Source: Idiomarina aquatica
GTDB taxonomy: Bacteria; Pseudomonadota; Gammaproteobacteria; Enterobacterales; Alteromonadaceae
NCBI RefSeq assembly: GCF_003987185.1
Contig: NZ_PIPS01000001.1
Location: forward strand, 434,001 to 498,000
Direction: 5' to 3'
DNA length: 64,000 nucleotides
Notes under the pieces: generated by a model
Seen by the model: only the letters and a program-made list of their open reading frames with translations
Told to the model about the DNA's origin: nothing
Database searches by the model: none
Shown: positions 58,470 through 64,000 of the stretch, piece by piece
How positions within the stretch are numbered: position 1 is the stretch's first letter
Layout of the letters: every line of letters starts with the position of its first letter
Position numbers and translations under genes: made by a program

Positions 58470-59429
58470 CTACGCCGCCTTGCCCGCATCCGGGTGCGAT
58501 CGCACCCGGCCCTTGAGCACATTTTCACCGACCTGCGACAGCAGTGGGTTATTTGGATCGGTCGAAACGCCTTTTGATTTCGCCTTCATCGCGGCTGGTA
58601 AATCCAGTACCGGCACTGTGGCATCCAGTTGTGCCGCCATAAAGTAAGCGACCGAAAAGCGCTCGGTACCCGGTTTGGGCGCGCGCACGCGGTGGTTGGT
58701 GGCCTGCAGAAAACCGTCAGACGCCAGCTCCAGTAGCTCACCAATGTTCACCACAAAAGAACCGGACAATGGCTCGACGTCCAGCCATTCACCCTGATGT
58801 TCCACTTCCAGACCGCTTTGTTGATCCTGCAGCACAAACGTCAGATAGCCCGGATCTTTATGCGCACCAACGCCCTGGCTGGAGGCTTCCGTGCCCGGGT
58901 AGCGGATAATTTTCGAGTGGGTGTAAGGACCGTCGCGGAAACTGTCATCCAACGCATTCCATGCGACACCCAGCGCCTGACACAACGCCCGCAGTAAGGT
59001 AACGGCTATCTCTGTCTGCCGCAGAGTTAAGCTCAGTAACTGTTCCCGCAACGGCGGCAACGCCGCCGGCCACAAGTTCGGCCCGATCACCCGCTGCCAG
59101 TCATACTGTAGCTGCTGCGGCGCCGGCTCTTCGTTCATCCAGTCAAACTGTTCGCGCATATCAACGGCACCGGCCGTGACTTCCTGACCAACCGCGTTGT
59201 AGCCACGAAAATGCGGCGAATAGGCCATACTGACTTGCTCTTTGGCCGCTTGTGATAATGCAAAGAAGCGCCGACTGACGCGTAACACGGCGTCCAAATC
59301 AGCCTCCGAAAGGCCGTGCTCGACCAGATAGAAAAAGCCAACCTCACTGGCGGCCCAGAGCAACCGTTCGCGCTCGGCTTGCGTGTCTAACTGTTTGTAC
59401 GAAATGATGGGTAACTGCTGTATCGCCAT
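58470..59429 (-). CDS. 2-oxoglutarate/Fe(II)-dependent oxygenase (isopenicillin N synthase family)
   Basis: 319 aa from the ATG at 59429 with AGAGG at 8 nt; a GTG 9 nt upstream is also open. N-terminal DIOX_N-like domain (LPIISYKQLD ... LWAASEVGFFYLVEHGLSE), then the double-stranded beta-helix with H-x-D in GAHKDPGYLTF, distal His in ATNHRVRAP, and RFSVAYF for the 2OG carboxylate. Substrate unknown; members act on amino acids, peptides or secondary metabolites. The 190-nt gap upstream of it holds no feature I can support. Confidence 0.87.
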   Translation of the reverse strand: MAIQQLPIISYKQLDTQAERERLLWAASEVGFFYLVEHGLSEADLDAVLRVSRRFFALSQAAKEQVSMAYSPHFRGYNAVGQEVTAGAVDMREQFDWMNEEPAPQQLQYDWQRVIGPNLWPAALPPLREQLLSLTLRQTEIAVTLLRALCQALGVAWNALDDSFRDGPYTHSKIIRYPGTEASSQGVGAHKDPGYLTFVLQDQQSGLEVEHQGEWLDVEPLSGSFVVNIGELLELASDGFLQATNHRVRAPKPGTERFSVAYFMAAQLDATVPVLDLPAAMKAKSKGVSTDPNNPLLSQVGENVLKGRVRSHPDAGKAA

Positions 59430-59626
59430 CGTCGCCACCTCTTAAACCATGATGGCGTCGATAATAAATCCGATACATAAGGAAGCGAACGAACGATTTA
59501 ATCTATAATAGGCAGGAATGGAATATGACTAAATTAGCTGGCTCGGTGGTCCGCTTTGCACCGCTAAACCGGCGGCCGCATAACTCCGATGCGTACCGCC
59601 GGAAGCGTGTCGCGCCGGGGCGCGAC

Positions 59627-60906
59627 CTACAGATCTTCGAGTTTTTTACCCGCTTCGCGATCGTAGTAAACGTCCTCGTCAAAGTCACCTTCCGACTTCG
59701 CCACAACGCAACTTACCATCGCATCACCGGTCACATTAACCGCGGTACGGGTCATATCCAACAAGCGGTCAACACCGATGATGAGGCCAATACCCTCAAC
59801 CGGTAACCCGACCTGCTGCAATACCATTGCCAGCATGATCAGACCAACGCCGGGCACACCTGCGGTACCTACCGACGCCAGTGTCGCGGTCAGGATAACC
59901 ATCAGATAGTCGCCCACGGACAAATCCAGACCATAAACCTGCGCGATAAACACCGTCGCCACACCCTGCATGATTGAGGTGCCGTCCATATTGATGGTGG
60001 CACCCAGCGGTACGGTAAAGGAACCGACGCTGTTCTTAACGCCCAGACGTTTGGTAACGGTTTCTAGCGTAATCGGCATGGTGGCGTTACTGGATGCGGT
60101 ACTGAAACCAAACAGCTGCGCGTCACGCATCTTCTTCAGGAAGATGCCCGGCTTAACACGCGCTAAGGCGCTCAGCAGGAATGGATGCACCACCAATCCG
60201 TGAATGATCAGCACCACCAGTACCAGGAAGAAGTATTTTGCCAACCCGGCAATCATGCCCAGCCCGGTTTCGGTGAACAACTTCGCCATCAGCGCAAACA
60301 CACCGTAGGGGGCGAGGTTCATCAGAATCACCACCAGCTTCATGATGACGTCATTAAAGTCGTCAAAAAAGCCTTTCAGGCGCTCACCGGGTTTTCCAAC
60401 CAGCGCCATCGCAATACCGAACAACAACGCAAACACAATGATTTGCAGCATGTTGCCTTCGGCCATCGCATTGATCGGGTTATCCGGGAACAAATCGATG
60501 ATAACCTGCGACAGTGACGGCGCTTCCGAGGGCTCAAAGGTGGCATTAGAGTCGCGCTCGACACCCGAACCCGGCTGAATATGGCCGAGAAAATCGCAAT
60601 CGAAATGGCAATAGCCGTGGTGATCAAATACAAACCGACGGCTTTACCGCCCAGTCGGCCGAGTTTGCTCGGGTCGCTCAGTGAGCAGGTACCCACCACC
60701 AGCGACACAAACACCAAGGGCACCACCAGCATTTTTAATGAGGTAATAAATATCTGACCAATGATATTAAACAGACCATTCGTCAGATAACTATCAACCC
60801 AGGCACTTTCACCTACCAGGTAACGCAGCGCCAGCCCCAGGATAATACCGGCGAACATACCAATGGCAATGCGCGCGGTCAGGCTAAGTTTTTTCTTATC
60901 ACTCAT
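59627..60906 (-). pseudogene. Dicarboxylate/amino acid:cation symporter, frameshifted
   Basis: Reads as one DAACS-family transporter (GltP/DctA-like) split across two frames. The 5' part (60906 down to about 60580) starts MSDKKKLSLTARIAIGMFAG and runs into IAISIAIFSAIF; the 3' part continues in another frame from QPGSGVERDSNATFEPSE to the end, with AQLFGFSTASSNATMPITLE, NMDGTSIMQGVATVF and GVPGVGLIM. The total of 1280 nt is one short of 427 codons, so a single lost base near 60575-60585 (TTCCAG to TTCAG would fit) explains it. It may be a real pseudogene or a sequencing error. Confidence 0.85.
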
Positions 60907-60966
60907 ACGAGTCCTTTATAGTTAGCGTCTTATCAGTCAAGCCCAAAATAATCGCCATAGCCTAGC

Positions 60967-60992
60967 AAAAAGGCGCTAGCCGCGCTAGCGCC
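60967..60992 (-). terminator. Rho-independent terminator after sohB
   Basis: GGCGCTAGC-N3-GCTAGCGCC, a perfect 9-bp stem, followed on the minus strand by TTTTT. It lies 31 nt beyond the sohB stop and before the symporter gene. Confidence 0.8.
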
Positions 60993-61023
60993 AAACCGTT
61001 GTGTGGGCTAATGATACGATGAA

Positions 61024-62025
61024 TTACACATCCGAGCGGGCAAACGAGGTCTTCAATGTGTGGATTAATGTCGCCGCACCTTTGGCAAAACGTTCGCTGA
61101 TGGGTTTCTTCACGCTGTATTCCAGCTTCAGGATTTCGCGTTCACTCAGCTGTTTCAGCAACCAGGCGTCACTGGTGATGATCTCATCCACCAACCCCAG
61201 TTCTTTCGCCTGTTGTCCTGACCACACCTCACCGGTTGCCACTTTGTCGATATCCAGTTGCGGACGGTTGGTTTGGACGAAGTCCTTAAACTGGTGATGG
61301 ATGGCTTCCAGATCCTTTTTAAACTTACGGCGCCCTTCTTCGGTGTTTTCACCAAAGATGGTCAGCGTCCGTTTAAATTCACCGGCGGTAATCTGTTCAA
61401 AGTCAATGTCATGATTCTTCAACCAGCGATGCACGTTAGGAATTTGTGCGACCACACCAATGGAGCCAATAAAAGCAAACGGCGCCGCGTAAATCTTGTG
61501 ACCCACACAGGCCATCATGTAGCCGCCACTGGCCGCAACTTTATCCACCGCCACGTGTACGGTCATGCCATGCTCACGTAAACGCTGCAACTGCGCCGCC
61601 GCTAACCCATAACCATTCACCACGCCACCGCCGCTTTCCAGCCGCACCAGCACGTCGTCTTTGTCGGTAGCCATACTCAGGATAGCGTTCACTTCACGCC
61701 GCAGACTGTCGACTTCCTTGGCATCCAAAGATCCTTTAAAGTCGATCACAAACAAACGTTTATCGTGTTTTTCTTCACTTTTACGGGCTTTTTTAAGCAG
61801 TTTCTCCGCTTTTTTGCGCGCCTTTTTGTCCAACAGCTCCATCTGTAAGGCATCCTGCATTTCCTGCAGCTCGCGCGACAAATGGGTAACCTCCAATTCG
61901 CCTTTTTGTTTCTTCTGCTTTTGCGCAGCCTGAGCAATAACACCGGTGATCACCACAAAAGCGAACACAATAATGGCTGCTTTTAACAAAAATCCGCCGA
62001 CATCGGCTAAAAATTCCATATCCAC
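61024..62025 (-). CDS. sohB: Protease SohB (S49 family)
   Basis: 333 aa inner-membrane serine protease. Membrane helix near 8-30, a long basic coiled region (40-95), then the S49 domain with LVRLESGGGVVNGYG, catalytic Ser in VDKVAASGGYMMA near residue 165, and the GEFKRTLTIFGENT stretch with the partner Lys. Likely related to signal-peptide digestion. Terminates at a strong hairpin. Confidence 0.93.
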   Translation of the reverse strand: MDMEFLADVGGFLLKAAIIVFAFVVITGVIAQAAQKQKKQKGELEVTHLSRELQEMQDALQMELLDKKARKKAEKLLKKARKSEEKHDKRLFVIDFKGSLDAKEVDSLRREVNAILSMATDKDDVLVRLESGGGVVNGYGLAAAQLQRLREHGMTVHVAVDKVAASGGYMMACVGHKIYAAPFAFIGSIGVVAQIPNVHRWLKNHDIDFEQITAGEFKRTLTIFGENTEEGRRKFKKDLEAIHHQFKDFVQTNRPQLDIDKVATGEVWSGQQAKELGLVDEIITSDAWLLKQLSEREILKLEYSVKKPISERFAKGAATLIHTLKTSFARSDV

Positions 62026-62102
62026 TCCTACATTCCACAGTTCGCTTTAGTCTAGCACTTTTCCACACCGCTGTAGCCCCAAACCACCGGACAAGTGGCA
62101 AA

Positions 62103-62203
62103 GCGAGTGGCGAAGCCACAAGCACACCTAAAAAAGCAAGGCGAGTGGCGAAGCCACAAGCCGCCAAGCAAGCCCGCAGGGCGCCAAGCAAGCGGGCACC
62201 GCC
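62103..62203. repeat. Short palindromic repeats upstream of sohB
   Basis: The 20-mer GCGAGTGGCGAAGCCACAAG occurs at 62103-62122 and 62141-62160, each with the hairpin GTGGC-GAA-GCCAC. GCCAAGCAAGC follows twice (62164 and 62183), with GCGGGC-ACC-GCCCGC at the end. They fill most of the sohB-lipase gap. Confidence 0.8.
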
Positions 62204-62213
62204 CGCGCCAAAC

Positions 62214-62242
62214 AAAAAAAGGCCAGCGAAGCTGACCTTTTT
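62214..62242 (-). terminator. Rho-independent terminator of the lipase gene
   Basis: On the minus strand GGTCAGC-TTC-GCTGGCC (one G-T pair) is followed by a T7 run. A second perfect 9-bp hairpin with loop TGTT (62252-62273) lies between it and the stop codon. Confidence 0.8.
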
Positions 62243-62276
62243 GCCAAGCGGGTAAGGCGGAACACCGCCTTACCTG

Positions 62277-64000
62277 CTACTGAACAACATCTTCGTTAGT
62301 GACAGGCAGCATCAGCATATCCGAACCAAACCAGCTGAAAATCTGCGTTTGCATCTCGGTTGTCGCCGCCGCAGACGCTTCCGGCGATACCAACGACGCA
62401 TGGTCACCAGCACTAAAGCGCACCGCACCCGATACCGGATTACCGTCTTCGGACTGCACCGTAGCCGATACCGAAGGCAGACCCATCAGACCAATCAATG
62501 GCTCAGTACCTGCCAGTGGTTTACCCGCAACCGCATTTGGAATGGTTGCGTCACCCACTGCTTCGATTAAATGAACCGGCGTTTCGGTCGCCACAACGCC
62601 CGCCGAATAGTTAACCGGGTCCGCCGAGTCAATCACCGCTTGCGCAGCAAAGGCAAACTGCTCAAAGGTTGCATTAATCTGCGCACGTTCAGCGTCCGAT
62701 GCACCATCGATAAACTGCGTGTACACCTGTGCCAGCAATTCGCTGAAGCCTTCACCACCCGGCGTCACACCGGCCGCTTCCGCCTGTGCGTTAACCACTT
62801 CGGCAAACTCTGCACTGGCTGAGTAAAGCAACTGGCTCTTAACCGGCACTTCGAAAGAACCTGACGCCAGCAAGAAGTTGGCAATGCTGCCGCCCGGCAT
62901 ACCGAACGACGATGCCTGCACTTCAAACATTGGGCTTAACGGCTCAAGTTGTGGGTTAGACAATGGCGTATTCGCCAACGCGGTAAAGCCAACACCGGCA
63001 ATCGCGCCCAGCGAGTGACCGACAAAGTGCACGTCCTGACCGTTCAGCTGTGCGCCGTCCGCTGCCATGAAGTTATTCAGGCTCATACGCAAGCCGACAA
63101 GATCAGCAATCGACTGGCGAATGTTGTCGCGAGCGCCCAGCAGGTTAGCCAGGTTCATGTACGCCGTCACACCAGCCGGACTGGATGCGTCAATCGCACC
63201 AAAGGCACGGTCACCGTGTAATGGATGGTCAATGGCCACGGTGGCAAAGCCAGCGGCTGCTAATGAGCCGGCAATACCTGCGGCATTGGTCTTCTCACCG
63301 GTGATACCATGCTGGAAAATCACTACCGGCCAGCCGCCTTGTGGGACCGCTTCCAGTTCCGCCATGCCGCGCTCAGCACGAATCGCGTTAACGGTCGCCA
63401 GATCCGGAATGGTAATAAACGCCGGTACCGTTTGTGTGCCCTGAATGGCCGGAACCGGGTTGTACTTGGTTAAGTGACGTTCGTTATCCACACCCGGGAA
63501 GTCGAAACAATTATTCGGTGGCAACAGCAAGCTTGGATCCTCCAGCGCTTCAGCCGGAATACCCGCACCTGCAGGATCAATAACACCCTGTTCAATCGCA
63601 CCTAAAATCGATGCCGGGCTGTCACAGGCTGCCTGCCAGCGACCGTCAATCGGCGCGGTTGGGTTTTCAGCGGTTGGCAACGGTGAATAGTAAGGCAGGT
63701 TAACCTGACCACCGTACACGCGCGCTGCCGAAGCCGCAGCCAGCGCCGCCGGATCGGTGACACCGTTCTGCTGCAGCACCACGTCCAACGTATAACCTTG
63801 TGGAGCAGCCTGCATAACCGGCACTTCCGGCGACCAAGGTGTATCCACACCCGCCGCACTTAAGGCCAGCATCTGTTTAGTTGCGCCCAGCACATCACCG
63901 ACCGACTGGGTGGTAAAGTTGGACGCATAAATCACGTCTTCGGCATCCACACCAAACTGCGCCAGAGCGCCTTCATAGCTGTTGATTAAGCGCTGCAGCG
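62277..64000 (-). CDS. Extracellular lipase, VolA/Pla-1/cef family (5' end beyond window)
   Basis: The frame stays open to the window edge, so the N-terminus is missing; about 574 codons are visible. Alpha/beta hydrolase with WPVVIFQHGITGEKTN (oxyanion region), IDHPLHGDRAFG, the nucleophile elbow FVGHSLGAIAG and a late GDHASLVSP with the likely catalytic His. These features match the VolA/Pla-1/cef lipase family, surface or secreted enzymes that cleave lysophospholipids or phospholipids. Two hairpins follow its stop. Confidence 0.85.
   Translation of the reverse strand, partial: LQRLINSYEGALAQFGVDAEDVIYASNFTTQSVGDVLGATKQMLALSAAGVDTPWSPEVPVMQAAPQGYTLDVVLQQNGVTDPAALAAASAARVYGGQVNLPYYSPLPTAENPTAPIDGRWQAACDSPASILGAIEQGVIDPAGAGIPAEALEDPSLLLPPNNCFDFPGVDNERHLTKYNPVPAIQGTQTVPAFITIPDLATVNAIRAERGMAELEAVPQGGWPVVIFQHGITGEKTNAAGIAGSLAAAGFATVAIDHPLHGDRAFGAIDASSPAGVTAYMNLANLLGARDNIRQSIADLVGLRMSLNNFMAADGAQLNGQDVHFVGHSLGAIAGVGFTALANTPLSNPQLEPLSPMFEVQASSFGMPGGSIANFLLASGSFEVPVKSQLLYSASAEFAEVVNAQAEAAGVTPGGEGFSELLAQVYTQFIDGASDAERAQINATFEQFAFAAQAVIDSADPVNYSAGVVATETPVHLIEAVGDATIPNAVAGKPLAGTEPLIGLMGLPSVSATVQSEDGNPVSGAVRFSAGDHASLVSPEASAAATTEMQTQIFSWFGSDMLMLPVTNEDVVQ

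Overview
The window reads as a dense chromosomal segment of a marine-type gammaproteobacterium. An Alteromonadales/Idiomarinaceae-like host is my inference from gene order and from the large share of exported peptidases; no database search was possible. Nearly all genes are intact. The one clear lesion is a frameshifted dicarboxylate/amino-acid symporter gene at 59.6-60.9 kb.

Layout. 0-3.6 kb: the end of a Bat-type operon (VWA-TPR fusion protein, then BatD). 3.8-12.2 kb: the protein-quality-control block ppiD, hupB, lon, clpX, clpP, tig, all on the minus strand, with well-formed terminators and a heat-shock-like promoter before lon. 12.4-13.2 kb: a small conserved protein and a tRNA operon in the order Pro-Arg-His-Pro (two identical tRNA-Pro genes) behind a strong stable-RNA promoter. 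13.4-24.3 kb: folD, then a nine-gene minus-strand operon for a type IVb-like pilus (TcpQ-like protein, secretin lipoprotein, PilO2-, PilP-like, ATPase, inner-membrane platform, prepilin, pilin-like protein, TadE-like protein), then topA. 24.6-37.8 kb: astB, then the classic pdxB-asd-fimV-truA-accD-folC-dedD-cvpA-purF run with fabB. 38.0-43.1 kb: mnmC, yfcL, fldB and an exported zinc metalloprotease. 43.1-55.1 kb: thioesterase, S9 peptidase, a zinc-type TonB receptor with a near-consensus Zur box, M28 peptidase, an OlsF-like bifunctional acyltransferase, M17 aminopeptidase and cysS. 55.2-64 kb: ppiB, lpxH, a YIP1-family protein, miaE, a 2OG-Fe(II) oxygenase, the broken symporter, sohB, and an extracellular lipase that runs off the window.

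The most unusual feature lies in the gaps. Several intergenic spaces hold arrays of short GC-rich palindromes, most with TTC/GAA loops, whose stems vary while staying self-complementary. Around the OlsF-like gene two such arrays contain a 107-nt inverted repeat (5 mismatches, with a perfect 47-nt core). Other gaps carry 32/43-nt units (3.6 kb), 54/55-nt and 25-nt direct repeats (56.4-56.7 kb), and a repeated 20-mer (62.1 kb).

The best candidates for something undescribed are these modular hairpin arrays and the hybrid type IVb/TadE pilus operon between topA and folD. The best regulatory prediction is the zinc receptor with its Zur box.
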